A stretch of 64,000 nucleotides of DNA from Ophiura sarsii (GCA_035610835.1 CM069446.1:75315062-75379061); one strand, 5' to 3'; shown: positions 28,001-36,235, counted from the first letter of the stretch. The notes: generated by a model from the sequence alone, not told the origin. Numbers and translations are program-made.

Positions 28001-31000
28001 AATAACTAACTGTAATCACACATTTGCTGCAAGTGCAATGGACAAGTTCTGCAATTCCTCCGAATTCGGAGACTCTGCAAGTGCAAGCAAGGGCAAGCCA
28101 CTTTTATTAACTTTGGCTATGAAAAGCACATCAAATCAATTGTTACGACTCTCATATGTGCGTGTTTCAACTCACCTTATCATGCGATGTTAACCCATCT
28201 GTCGTACAATCACAGTTATAGCTTGCATGTAGAATTGTTTAAATCCAGTCGTGCGTTTGTCAACAACATCCATCACAGTTCTCCATTTTATTTGTTGTGA
28301 CCGATCATAATTCGATCAGTCTCTTTGTCTTCGTATGGTATAACGACGTATTGCGATGCTACTCAGTGATAAGTAAAGTCTGTTGAAGAGACACTAAAAC
28401 GGTGTAACGGGTTTTTCGTAATTTGAAGGAAAACTGTCAAAATAGACGTAGTTTAATGTCTTTTTGCTAAAAAACGTACTGTGGGCCACGCTTGTTTTTT
28501 CTTGAAAATGCAAGTTAAAGTCTTTATCTTTCAGTTAAGATTATAAATAGGCGTGGCCCACAGTACGATTAATTACAATCAGTCGGTTAATATCGGTCTC
28601 TGACAGAATCTATCCCATAGACTTGCGTGCAAAATACAATTCGCTACGGTCGCCGTTTTGGAAATATCCCTGGAAAATCCCCAAATTTAGTAACAAAACA
28701 AAACGATGTCCTTCCCCCCCTGCTTTTGCCAATAATTATTCTTTACACAAGCACGGTGTAGAGCAATGTGTGCTGTTCACGCTGCTGCTAACCAAAGCGC
28801 TCAGCATACTCCTCAACGCTCGGCCGCTGAGCTAGCGCAAGCGTTGACCACCGTAGTCCAATCATAATGCGTCATTTTGTCGTGGCGGAGCTACTACGCA
28901 TGTATGACTGAGCGCAAAGAGTTCGAGCGTTAGCAGAGTATGCTGAGCGCTTAATTGATTAATCTTATTGTGTGCATGCATCACTTTCCACGCGGTTATT
29001 AGTTTTACCCCCGGTTTTACCATATACAGAGAAAATATACGGAGGATTACTGAACGAATACCAATACCAGGCATGTTTGTACTTAAAATGTTAATACATT
29101 TCTCGTGGTGATTTCAAATATGGTGAAGTAATTCAAGAATTTTGACATATTTGGAAGTGTCGTCTGCAGACCTGCCGCCGACTGCCGCCTGCCGCCGCAT
29201 GTCGTCTGCCGCCGTCTGCAGACGACTGCCGCCTGCAGACGACTGCCGCCTGCAGACGACTGAAGACTGCCGCCTGCCAACATATTCTCGCGTTAAAATG
29301 CATATATCACGCATTTCATTTATTGCTGTATTTTGCATATTTGACGCATTTTACAACATATTCTCGCGTTAAAATGCATATATCACGCATTTCATTTATT
29401 GCTGTATTTTGCATATTTGACGTACGCCTTAAAACAAGCTAAAACTATAAATTGGATATCCTACAATCTTAAACTATACATATTGGATATCCTACATTCT
29501 TAAACTACTTTGTCAGTGTTATTGCGATTTATTCCGTACGCCTTAAAATGCGTCAAATATGCAAAATACAGCAATAATGAAATGCGTGATATATATGCAT
29601 TTTAAGGGCAGTGTCAACCCAGCACTTGTTTCAAAAATTGAATTTCATATTTCTCTATTATTTAATACTTTTATATGTATTCTATCATTACCATCATAAG
29701 TTACTAATCGGAAGCGATTATTTCCCGTTCTTTTGGGTGATTTTAAATTGTTGTTTTGGTAAGTTTGAGTCAGGAAAAGGCGCCTGGTTATTTGGCGGGA
29801 ATTTAAGCGAAGTTCCGCGCTTTTCAAATGCTGCGACAGCTGTTCGATCATTGCGTCGCGCGCTGAAACTTCCCGCGCGTAATACTAGACGCGCCGCTTA
29901 ATATCCGCGACGTAGACGCGAAAAACAAAAGAGCGCAAAACAATGTCTAAAATGTAAACAAAGGCCAATCTTACGATCATTTAAATTTCAGTTTTCTTCC
30001 AATTTCTTCACATTGTGACAATATAAATTGAATCTGATAGTTTATTATGATTGTTCATAATAGTATACTCGCTTTTTAGGTCACACGCCGTTGTGTTCCG
30101 TGAACATTTAGCTTTAAATGGTGGAAAATGTCAATATTTTTACTAAATCGATGTTTTCTAGAAGTTCAAATTTGAAGGCATTTTACGAATTTTCAGACAA
30201 CATAACTAAAAATATATCAAACTATCAGGTAAGCTTTTACTACCGTTGTGTAGAGGACTTTCAGCGCTAGGAGGCAATTTTTTATTTTTTCGATTATGGA
30301 TTTTAAACTCGAGATATGCATCCATTTCTAGCGAAATGTACGCAAAAAAACACGACTTTTACACTGTTCCGATGTTTTTAGCAATATTTCCAAAACCAAG
30401 CTTTATTTTGGAAAAAGAAAAAATTGCCTCCTAGACAAAATTGTTTTGTTTACAAAAACGTATATTAGAACAAATTACCATTTTTTATTTTATAGTTATG
30501 CTGTCTGAAAAATTTGGGGTAAAAAAATGGCTTTTTGGTTCATTTCTCAAAAATTAGTTTATTTGGTATCACATTGATATCACCATCGGTTTCCTTATCA
30601 AATTTCCTTTCTAAAAATGTATACTTTTATGTACTTTTATTCAATATTCTCAAACTTAAAGCAAAAGTTGATCATCAAAATAATAGGGTTGACACTTCCC
30701 TTAAGATAGAGGATGGGGTGCATTTTAAGGCAAGAACCCGATGCGATTTATTCCGTTAGCGCCCTCAACGGAATAAATCGCAATAACACCGACAATGACA
30801 GTAGGCCTATACGTACAGTATACGTATTTTAGATTTGACACCTTGGAAATCACCGCCTGCAGACGACTGCCGCCTGCAGACGACTGCCGCCTGCAGACGA
30901 CTGCCGCCTGCAGACGACTGCCGCCTGCAGACGACTGCCGCCTGCAGACGACTGCCGCCTGCAGACGACTGCCGCCTGCAGACGACTGCCGCCTGCAGAC

Positions 31001-34000
31001 GACTGCCGCCTGCAGACGACTGCCGCCTGCAGACGACTGCCGCCTGCAGACGACTGCCGCCTGCAGACGACTGCCGCCTGCAGACGACTGCCGCCTGCAG
31101 ACGACTGCCGCATTGAAAGTGTTAAAGATACAGAGCGACCGGCCGCCATTTCATCCATCCATTGATTGGGATATCAGAAGAAATATATTGTTTTATTTTC
31201 TATTACTATTTTAGCTCAGAAACCTCACTGCAGTCATCGTGTAATGCACACTGTGGGTGTAACACGGCTGACTACACACCCGTATGTGGAGCTGATAATT
31301 TGACATACTTCTCACCATGCCACGCTGGATGCACAAGCCATGATAATCAGGTATCTCGATGAGATTTTGTATTTCAAAATGTTGCCATCATTGTAATAAA
31401 TCAGTAAATTGAAAAGTACACGGTCATGGTTTAGTCGTATCTTAACATTTGGTTATGAAGACATTACATGGAGGGAAATTATTGATGACCAACAATTTTG
31501 ATGAGATGAGGGCTACTACTATCTAATTCATAGCATACTTATTCTCTGCTTATCATAACCTGATGGAGCGTTTAAGATGTGCATAACTCTGACGAATGTG
31601 CACACTTTGTAAGTATTGTGGTGGGGGAACGGATAAGACGTCACGATGTGAAAAAAAAATAGAATACCCCACCACGACTATCAGCAAAAACAATTGAAAC
31701 CCTTGGACTATACAGCGTGTCCCAAAAAACTGGGTTCAAAAGTTTGCAAGCTTAACTAAAAAGGTAGGATACATGAATAGTTTATATTTAAGGATATCAA
31801 ACAAAATATACCTGACCTTAATTGGTTAAACTCTGCGACCAATCCAATATATACTTTTTGAAATACAAACATTTGAATAGAGCGTGGTCAGAACCCATTT
31901 GTCCCACTTTTCAAGGAACACCCCCGGCCCCATGCAATTGCGCATTGTTGTGACTTCAATAAAGTTCTTTACAAAGACTTGGGCAGTAAACAAAATTATC
32001 TGGGTCATATTGCAATAAGACAAGTTCATTATTTACATAACATTAAAACAAAATGTTCTTTGTTTTAGTCCGAGTTATTGTCAAGTTCTTTCGGAGAATA
32101 AACTCCATGCCGGGAATACTGCACGTAGCGCACATTTTCATGGATGGTTTATTCCTTAAACATGCTAAATGGGGACAAATGGGTTCTAGACCACGCTCTA
32201 TTCAAATCTTTGTATTTCAAAAAGTTTACATTGGATTGGTCTCCGAATTTACCAAATTAAGGTCAGGTATATTTTCTTTGATATCCTTAAATATAAACTA
32301 TCCATGTTTCCTACTTATTTCGTTATAAGCTCGCAAACGTTTTGACCCAGTTTTTTGGGACACGCTGTATAATAGTGCTATTGTTATGTTAGTAAAATAT
32401 TCAAGATCTGTGTTTGTTTGTATTTGTTGTTTTTTAAAACTTTTTCAGACCGTTTATTCAGATTGCGCGTGTATTTCAAGCAATACAGAGGAGGCTGTTA
32501 CTGGAGAATACGCAGCCGCATCTGCTGCGTATGTTGGCGCATGCGCAACTTCTTGTAAAAGCTGAATTGCCATTCACGATCTTGTTGGTACTATTTGCAA
32601 TAGTAGGGAGCGTTTCACCTGTATGCCGGTTATTACTACTAATAAGGTAACCTTGATCTACATGATCTATACACCTTTCGATTTACAGTCCTCAAAATAA
32701 GTAACTGACCAGGTAGTTAATATGCTCTCAACTTAAAAACTATAGCTCTTACGTAAGAATATTAAGTTATAAAGTTGTAAGGAAATCTCTTCTCTTCAAT
32801 TTGAGATATTACACGTGAAGATTGAATGAATGTTTACTCATATTAACATTTTGTTCGTCGACACGCAGCCTCGGACTAATGTAGCAACAGGCAGATAGTA
32901 TCCTTGATTAACTGGTAGCGATAACTCACGGGTTAATAGTAAGATGATGATTGGGGATGCTTCAATTGATCAATGCAGCCCATACACACCCCTGTCACAC
33001 GGTCCTGCGTGTTCAAAACCCAAGTTTTAAAATGTAAACTGCACTTTGTGCTATCCTTATCAATGTAGTGTTCTTAAAATTATTAACCGCTCTTCATGAA
33101 CAATGTCTCAAATTGAAGAGAAGAGATTCCCTTACAACTTTATATTTAATATTTTTACGTAGAAGCTATAGTTTTGGAGTTAAGAGTGCATTTATTACCT
33201 GGTCAGTTACTTATTTTGAGGACTGTACATTTATCAGACACCTTTCTCAATTTTCAATTAAATTCAATTAATTAAAAGAAGTTCTATTATTATTTTGTTG
33301 TTTTGAAAACACAGCAATTTTTTGTTCGAAATGTAATACGCCCTCTAGAGTTCAATAACATACATTCTACGAGGGTCATTCAATAAGTTCTACCTCCTAC
33401 CTCATAACTTTATTATTATATGAGCCAGTCTTATCAAATATCACACGATTGTAGCTTGGAACGGGCTTGGAACCTCAGCTACAAATCCAATGTAAATTAA
33501 TCTGAGTACTGGTTGTACTTTTACGGACATGTAGTGAGAACCAAACCTCGATTTAGTGTGACGGAAACGGATGACAAACAGCAAAATATCGCCGAAGGGC
33601 TTTTCAATTGGCCTATTGTAAGAGGCAAAACATACCTATCGGTCAATTATAACCGTTCTAAATGTCAGATATCTCTTTAACAGACTGTAAACAATAAAGT
33701 TGACTGATTGGTTTGGGAAAAATATGCCCTCTGATTAGCCAGATCCAGGTCAGGACAACCATTCAGCTTACCCCTCCCCTAGAGAACCCTGTAAAAGTCA
33801 TGTTTGACTTTCATGATAACTAAGAGATCTTCAATATATCGAACTAAATGGAGGGATTTAAAGTCTGTCAAAGCGATAATTTTCTATCATTGACTACCTG
33901 ATTGACTATTCTGAAGGTTGCACATAAGTAAAACTCATAAAGCGACTATTATGGTAAAGATTTAGCATTCGAGGCATCATTGTGGCTTAAGTTGTAACAA

Positions 34001-35801
34001 CGAAAATTTGACTGATGGCAGTATTCTGGTATGCCAAAGGCATAGCAATACATTTGAGTTGATAGTACACTATTTGCAAGCCTACAAGAGTTAATATTGT
34101 TTACAATCTTATCTATACATGATAATACTGTAATATATTCAGATATCATTCATTCATTTCCATTTTCAGTATTTAAATCATGCTCTTATATCTAACCATA
34201 CAATACGAAAAAACACCCTAAAATATGTGTATATTTTTAAGGTAATTTTCTGTGTCCGTTGTCCAAAATCTCTCTCTGGCTTTGACCGCATCATAACAAA
34301 AGTCAAACAGATATCAATTATCATTTACTACACATTTGTAGCTATGATTCGGAGCTATAATCATGACCAATGTCATGAGGTTGACATTAATATTAGCGAT
34401 GTTATGAGGGAGGAGGTAGAACTTATTGAATGACCCTCGTATATACTTCCCTATGTTTAGAAGCACAGGACTGTACAGACACATGTTAGTTGGCATGAAT
34501 ATTACGCTCCTGAACTATACACGGTCGGTGACGTAACTCGGCATGAATTTGTCTACGTTTAAACAGACGGGGGCGTTGAGGAACTGCTATTTCTGAAGTT
34601 TTTGATTATAAACCTGACCTACTATTGTTACGTTTGTTTAATTCTAGATGCGTAGATCCTATGGACAAAGCTTTGGCTGTTGGTCTGGGTAAACTAATGA
34701 CGTATCTATTCGGTAAGTGTGGGATTTATTACGATCATTAGAATTGTAACTACCACATCATTGGCAACCGCGTGTATATCCACATCCTAAAACACAGACC
34801 AACAACGAACAACCTATACAATTAAAATAACCAAGCAAAAAAATACATTCGCCCTTTGTTTCAGTGCTAAAAATAAGATAACACTTCATTGTTATCATCG
34901 GAGAAAGTTTGTTTGTCGAACATTTAAGATTCCACGCCACTAAATGATTATAGTCCTTGCCGACGACACTCGGCTTTGCTCTCAATCTGACCATCCTGTG
35001 GCCCAATCATAATTATAAGTAATCAGGAAAGATTCAACTGATTAAAGTTGGAATATAAACCTGATTTTAGGACACACAATATCTATTACCACAGTGCAAA
35101 AAGAGATTGTTTCAGTAAATGTTCAATTTTTTGTGTGATTTTGATTGTTCTGTCAACACTGCTCAATTTGTTGATGATAAATGATAGCGATACGCCAGCT
35201 GACCATATCGGGGGCTTATTTCTCGGAATTTTCAGGGTTACCCTATCAATTTTGTACTTCAATGATCGCAAATATCATGAACTTGAAGAAAAATATAAAA
35301 TTGACAAATCCAGTCGTTTTATTAGCGAGAAAATCGAAGTTTTGTAACACCCCTTTACGCGGGATTTCTGAAAGTGATGTATAACTCGCATGAATGAAAT
35401 GGGATTTTTAGCATCTTATAATTTTGGTGAAAAAGTTCAGTAGTCCGCCATGATTCCCAGTCAACTCGGGGTAAACTACGACATATGCAGGGCCTTTATA
35501 GAGAGCTCTATTCTATAATTTAAATCAAATATGATTTTCATTATATATTATAATTATATCCAGGTGCATTACCATCTACACTCGTGATTGGTGCAATCGT
35601 TGACGCAGCCTGTCTAGTATGGCAAACCCGGACGTGTGGGGAACGTGGTGCATGCTGGGTGTATGATACAATCCAATATCGATATTATACTATATTGGTT
35701 TCAATATCCTGATGTCTATATTGATTGCCCTGTGTTTTGCTTTAACGCTGTATTTGTTACGAAGGAGACGCGACATAACACACAAGAGCCTAGCCACATA
35801 A
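6444..35801 (+). CDS. Organic anion transporter (OATP/SLCO family), whole gene, 8 coding exons
   Basis: Gene model: 6444-7062, 9057-9410, 9820-9981, 11085-11282, 31220-31350, 32449-32646, 34648-34712, 35564-35801. The product is a 12-segment membrane transporter for amphipathic organic anions, which in this family act at the plasma membrane. Family marks visible: the Y-I-D-D loop after segment 4, a W-V-G-A-W-W signature before segment 6, N-P-V-Y and F-P-K-Y around segment 7, a ten-cysteine Kazal-like loop between segments 9 and 10, an I-R-C-V motif after segment 10, and C-G-x-R-G-A-C before segment 12. Lengths sum to 654 codons including stop if one extra base (32557-32560) and two extra bases (35692-35693) are discounted. 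All junctions are phase-compatible. The two frameshifts mean it may be a pseudogene or carry consensus errors. No paralogue is visible. Confidence 0.85.
7063..9056 (+). other. SLCO intron 1
   Basis: About 2 kb between exons 1 and 2. It contains a diverged CGTCTGCAGACG-family MITE (7843-8100); the rest is AT-rich DNA in which I see no gene. The acceptor is ...TATCACAG at 9056. Confidence 0.7.
7843..8100 (+). mobile_element. CGTCTGCAGACG-family MITE, diverged copy
   Basis: It shares the GTCGTCTGC, GGAATCACCATGTG, TATTGGTTCAGTAATTCTTG and AGCCGCGTGGAAAGTGTTAA landmarks with copies at 40539, 54637 and 62756, in the same order. The right end is intact; the left end is degraded. Confidence 0.7.
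9057..9410 (+). CDS. SLCO exon 2: segments 5-6 with signature motif
   Basis: Acceptor AG at 9055-9056; the first two bases complete a glycine codon from exon 1. It encodes segment 5 (M-Y-G-V-G-T-I-F-G-L), an extracellular stretch, the OATP signature region D-A-G-W-V-G-A-W-W-V-P (the arginine usually found before the first W is glycine here), segment 6, and the long basic intracellular loop between segments 6 and 7. The donor GTAAGT at 9411 is consensus; the exon ends in phase 1. Confidence 0.9.
9820..9981 (+). CDS. SLCO exon 3: segment 7
   Basis: Acceptor TATTTTCAG at 9819, donor GTAAGT at 9982. It encodes L-L-R-N-P-V-Y, segment 7, then F-P-K-Y-F-E-E-Q-F and S-P-T-K-A-N-L, all standard OATP landmarks. 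Phase 1 at both ends. The octanucleotide array starts a few bases past the donor. Confidence 0.9.
   Translation, partial: VYFIQFVGSYVTLFTSRCVCAILLKRSWSDHKFFFQNILRSNLTFLLQKQILL
9989..10558 (+). repeat. Octanucleotide microsatellite at start of SLCO intron 3
   Basis: About 570 bp of an 8-bp unit that changes along its length: TGATTGCT, then CGATTGCT mixed with CGAGTGCT, then TGATCGAT with occasional TGATCGGT. Blocks of the CGAGTGCT variant recur, suggesting higher-order expansion. Several frames are open on both strands because the unit lacks stops; none is a gene. Confidence 0.95.
10559..11084 (+). other. Remainder of SLCO intron 3
   Basis: AT-rich DNA with several spaced copies of a TCAAA(T/C)A word; no gene or transposon end recognised. 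The acceptor for exon 4 is TCTCAAAG at 11084. Confidence 0.5.
11085..11282 (+). CDS. SLCO exon 4: segments 8-9
   Basis: Encodes A-I-V-V-V-P-G-I-F-I-G, segment 8 ending G-Y-L-L-K-R-F-K, segment 9, then G-C-D-N and I-A-G-V-T-T-S-Y, the start of the large extracellular loop. The strongest donor by eye is GTAAGT at 11279 (phase 0), but only a donor GTAGGC at 11283 (phase 1) joins in frame to exon 5; the 3' edge is therefore uncertain by four bases, or a small exon is missing. Confidence 0.8.
12112..12340 (-). repeat. tRNA-related SINE-like sequence
   Basis: On the minus strand, 12187-12197 reads GGTTCGATTCC, an exact RNA polymerase III B box, preceded by a tRNA-like GGGAGACAGG. A convincing A box was not found at the usual distance, so this is probably a decayed SINE rather than a functional tRNA. 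Confidence 0.4.
13632..14290. mobile_element. Tc1/mariner-type MITE (CAGGGTGTCC ends)
   Basis: 659 bp with inverted ends CAGGGTGTCCCAAAAGTCTA... and the complement, about 27 bp matching perfectly. Flanked by TATA on each side, consistent with TA target duplication. No transposase frame remains. Confidence 0.9.
16618..16675 (+). repeat. 58-bp source of the filler at 21436
   Basis: 58 bases beginning TAGTATACCATCTTTG recur identically by eye at 21436-21493, where they sit at the junction of a tandem duplication. Confidence 0.75.
17413..18077. mobile_element. TTAA-flanked MITE
   Basis: 665 bp bounded by TTAA (17409-17412 and 18078-18081). Imperfect inverted ends of about 60 bp begin AGGAGGG(G/T)TCCCGCAA and run to a TATGTTAGAAAAATAA block found in complement at the right. 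TTAA duplication is the mark of piggyBac-type transposition. No open frame. Confidence 0.75.
19891..20565. mobile_element. Tc1/mariner-type MITE (CAGGGTGAGTC ends)
   Basis: 675 bp with inverted ends CAGGGTGAGTCAAAAAAAAG and a TA on each flank. The same outermost bases occur in the elements at 25533 and 52652, but the interiors differ, so these are separate families mobilised perhaps by related transposases. Confidence 0.9.
21223..21704 (+). repeat. Two-copy tandem duplication with 58-bp filler
   Basis: The sequence starting AAAAGGTTTATAATATAACA at 21223 repeats at 21490 and runs to 21704, about 213 bp each, almost identical. The copies are separated by 58 bases (21436-21493) that match 16618-16675, and AAAA is shared at the boundary. 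Confidence 0.85.
22141..23857 (-). mobile_element. Tandem tRNA-derived SINE array inside one 13-bp target duplication
   Basis: Five full units of 330-331 bp begin at 22154, 22485, 22815, 23146 and 23477, followed by a 37-bp partial unit ending at 23844. The array is bracketed by AGTATTATTTTTT at 22141-22153 and 23845-23857. Each unit carries, on the minus strand, an A box (TAGCCTAGTGG, 22260-22270 in unit 1) and a B-box-like GGTTCGAGGCT (22216-22226), with an anticodon-like stem TCGC/GCGA and seven-base loop between. Units differ at only a few positions. No open frame. Confidence 0.85.
23857..23905. repeat. Hairpin adjoining the SINE array
   Basis: GTAGAACAAC (23861-23870) pairs with GTTGTTCTAC (23887-23896) around a GC-rich loop; the pairing extends weakly outward into ATTATTTT. 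The left arm overlaps the target duplication of the SINE array. Confidence 0.65.
24092..24396. mobile_element. MITE with AGGGA(C/T)GCACCATT ends
   Basis: About 305 bp. Left TAAGGGACGCACCATTTAAC and right GTATAATGGTGCATCCCTAA are inverted copies, with an inner inverted pair CTTCAAGG...GGTAGGAAGTT interrupted by a polyG run at about 24120-24136. Target duplication not resolved. Confidence 0.6.
25533..26439. mobile_element. Tc1/mariner-type MITE, 907 bp
   Basis: Inverted ends CAGGGTGAGTCAAAATAGTC extended by about 10 further bases, with TA on both sides. Interior AT-rich; no transposase frame. Confidence 0.9.
26602..27000. mobile_element. hAT-like MITE with perfect 8-bp target duplication
   Basis: 399 bp flanked by AAAGTACC at 26594-26601 and 27001-27008. 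Inverted ends begin CCCGGGGGGCCAGTCAAAC and extend about 40 bp; the right end carries an expanded C run. The interior repeats a CCCCTAAACAAGTTT word about four times. Confidence 0.85.
27072..27860. mobile_element. GC-rich foldback element
   Basis: Left end near 27082 (ATAGTTATGCACTTATCAAT) and right end near 27800-27835 are inverted copies, including GATGCAATTGATAAGTGCAT. The interior has many GTCCCGGC and GGGACGTAC words in both orientations. A hAT MITE is nested at 27235-27430. Confidence 0.7.
27235..27430. mobile_element. hAT-type MITE with perfect 8-bp target duplication
   Basis: 196 bp with inverted ends CAGTGGCGTACCCAG / CTGGGTACGCCACTG, bracketed by ATACTATA at 27227-27234 and 27431-27438. 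The interior includes a polyC run of about 20. End sequence and 8-bp duplication both fit the hAT superfamily. Confidence 0.92.
28474..28567. repeat. Short palindromic element
   Basis: CGTACTGTGGGCCACGC at the left and its perfect complement at the right, about 94 bp apart end to end. Probably a very small MITE; target duplication unclear. Confidence 0.6.
28797..28950. repeat. Inverted repeat, about 26-bp arms
   Basis: GCGCTCAGCATACTC... at 28797-28822 and its near-complement at 28924-28950, with GCTGAGCTAGC in the loop. Foldback relic. Confidence 0.6.
28985..29165 (-). mobile_element. CGTCTGCAGACG-family MITE, minus-strand copy
   Basis: In complement it shows the usual order: GTCTGCAGACGACACTTCC, GGAATCACC-like block, TATTGGTTCAGTAATCC, then the CCGCGTGGAAAGTG right end at about 28985. 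Its left end runs directly into the degenerate CTGCCGCC minisatellite. Confidence 0.7.
29157..29278. repeat. Degenerate CTGCAGACGACTGCCGC minisatellite
   Basis: Irregular repeats of CTGCCGCC, GTCTGCAGACGACTGCCGCC and truncated variants, adjoining the minus-strand MITE copy. It is a less regular version of the 30854-31112 array. Confidence 0.8.
29279..29605. repeat. 76-bp direct repeat plus inverted third copy
   Basis: A CATATTCTCGCGTTAAAATG unit begins at 29281 and again at 29357; a complementary copy lies at about 29540-29605. Together they form a foldback with a loop of about 110 bp that contains a short internal duplication around TTGGATATCCTACA. Confidence 0.7.
29606..30700. mobile_element. 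TTAA-flanked element, 1.1 kb
   Basis: Bounded by TTAA at 29602-29605 and 30701-30704 with inverted ends GGGCAGTGTCAACCC / GGGTTGACACTTCCC (one mismatch). The interior has an inverted pair around AGGAGGCAATTTTT (30262 and about 30420) and a CpG-rich patch at 29780-29930. No transposase frame. piggyBac-type by target choice. Confidence 0.65.
30743..30781. repeat. Perfect 15-bp-arm hairpin
   Basis: GCGATTTATTCCGTT, a nine-base loop, then its exact complement. Confidence 0.85.
30854..31112 (+). repeat. 17-bp minisatellite, about 15 units
   Basis: Near-perfect tandem copies of CGCCTGCAGACGACTGC. The unit is not a multiple of three yet all frames stay open, giving long spurious frames on both strands. 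The right flank reads GCATTGAAAGTGTTAA, which matches the right terminus of the CGTCTGCAGACG MITE family. Confidence 0.95.
31220..31350 (+). CDS. SLCO exon 5: first half of Kazal-like loop
   Basis: Encodes Q-S-S-C-N-A-H-C-G-C, P-V-C-G, T-Y-F-S-P-C-H-A-G-C, the conserved six-cysteine first half of the OATP large extracellular loop. Acceptor candidates are TTTTAG at 31214 and CTCAG at 31219; only the latter is phase-compatible with exon 4 ending at 11282. Donor CAG|GTATCT at 31351, phase 0. Confidence 0.88.
31713..32367. mobile_element. Mariner-type MITE in SLCO intron 5
   Basis: 655 bp, inverted ends CAGCGTGTCCCAAAAAACTG, TA flanks. It is a long palindrome: GAGCGTGGTC(A/T)GAACCCATTTG blocks occur in both arms. 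Confidence 0.9.
32449..32646 (+). CDS. SLCO exon 6: second half of Kazal-like loop and segment 10 (frameshifted)
   Basis: Acceptor TTTTTCAG at 32448, donor AAG|GTAACC at 32647. The first frame gives Y-S-D-C-A-C-I and A-C-A-T-S-C-K, the last four cysteines of the loop, then meets TGA at 32563. In the +1 frame from 32561 the sequence continues A-E-L-P-F-T-I-L-L-V-L-F and C-R-L-L-L-L-I-R, a good segment 10 leading into the R-C-V of exon 7. The change falls in AAAA at 32557-32560 and one fewer A would restore continuity. Confidence 0.82.
32686..33225. mobile_element. Mariner-type MITE in SLCO intron 6
   Basis: 540 bp, inverted ends CAGTCCTCAAAATAAGTAAC, TA flanks; arms extend past 120 bp with mismatches. 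A decayed relative lies at 36545-36625. Confidence 0.88.
33370..34439. mobile_element. Mariner-type element (CGAGGGTCATTC ends) in SLCO intron 6
   Basis: 1,070 bp with inverted ends CGAGGGTCATTCAATAAGTT extended to about 40 bp, TA flanks. The length is close to that of a full mariner but no transposase frame is visible, so it is an internally replaced or decayed copy. Confidence 0.88.
34648..34712 (+). CDS. SLCO exon 7: R-C-V motif and segment 11 start
   Basis: Acceptor ATTCTAG at 34647, donor GTAAGT at 34713. It completes I-R-C-V and continues A-L-A-V-G-L-G-K-L, the conserved stretch entering segment 11. Its frame requires the shifted frame of exon 6, which independently supports the frameshift reading. 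Confidence 0.85.
34713..35563 (+). other. SLCO intron 7
   Basis: About 850 bp of AT-rich sequence. A 99-codon frame at 35048-35347 contains one hydrophobic stretch but lacks splice context and recognisable domains. Nothing else supported. Confidence 0.5.
35564..35801 (+). CDS. SLCO exon 8: segments 11-12 and C-terminus (frameshifted)
   Basis: Acceptor ATCCAG at 35563. It encodes G-A-L-P, G-A-I-V-D-A-A-C-L-V-W, C-G-E-R-G-A-C, Y-D, all typical of the end of OATPs, then runs to TGA after I-S at about 35707. Two bases (35692-35693, inside TATACTATATT) separate this from the frame that reads G-F-N-I-L-M-S-I-L-I-A-L-C-F and a basic R-R-R-R tail ending at TAA 35799-35801. No AATAAA lies close downstream. 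Confidence 0.8.
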
Positions 35802-35865
35802 TAAGGAGCCGTGCAACATAAAACTAAGAAAGAGAGACTTTAGTTATCAAACTCCTTGGTACACA

Positions 35866-36235
35866 GAAAATATTAACTGAGTCAATTGACTCATTTTTAT
35901 GAGTCTTATGTTTGTCCGTGTACTGAGACACTTCAACGATTTACTGAGTCAAATGACTTAACACTAATGAGTCGATTTAAATGAATCATATGATACACTA
36001 GTAATGAGTCAAGTGAAACATGTATTGATCACCTGACTCAATTAATTGAGTCAAGTTACTCAGTGGTGGATCAAATTGAGTCATTTGATGCATTTATTCA
36101 AGTCATTTGATGCATTTATTTGAGTCCCTTGACTCACTGGAATGAGTAATTGGGTTTGTCCGTGTACTGAAACACTTGGACATTTTACTGAGTCAATTGA
36201 CTCAGGTTGGATGAGTCAACTGTCTCAGACTGGAA
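35866..36235. repeat. TGAGTCA-rich repeat cluster
   Basis: Eleven exact TGAGTCA/TGACTCA words in about 370 bp, often as the palindrome GAGTCAATTGACTC, plus two copies of a GTTTGTCCGTGTACTGA block. The word equals the AP-1 consensus. It may be a decayed palindromic transposon; binding is untested. Confidence 0.7.

Larger units (their letters stand above)
11283..31219 (+). other. SLCO intron 4, about 20 kb, repeat-filled
   Basis: Between segment 9 and the Kazal-like loop. It holds the MITEs, SINE array, foldbacks and minisatellites listed separately. Stretches 11283-12100, 12350-13630, 14300-16600, 18080-19890 and 20570-21220 show no gene or element I recognise; they are AT-rich with polyC/polyG runs (15126-15140) and short simple repeats (GTTT near 15568-15585). 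Confidence 0.7.

Noticed and set aside
30795..31214. Long open frames on both strands through the 17-bp minisatellite
   Set aside because: All frames are open because of unit composition; no start, splice or domain support.
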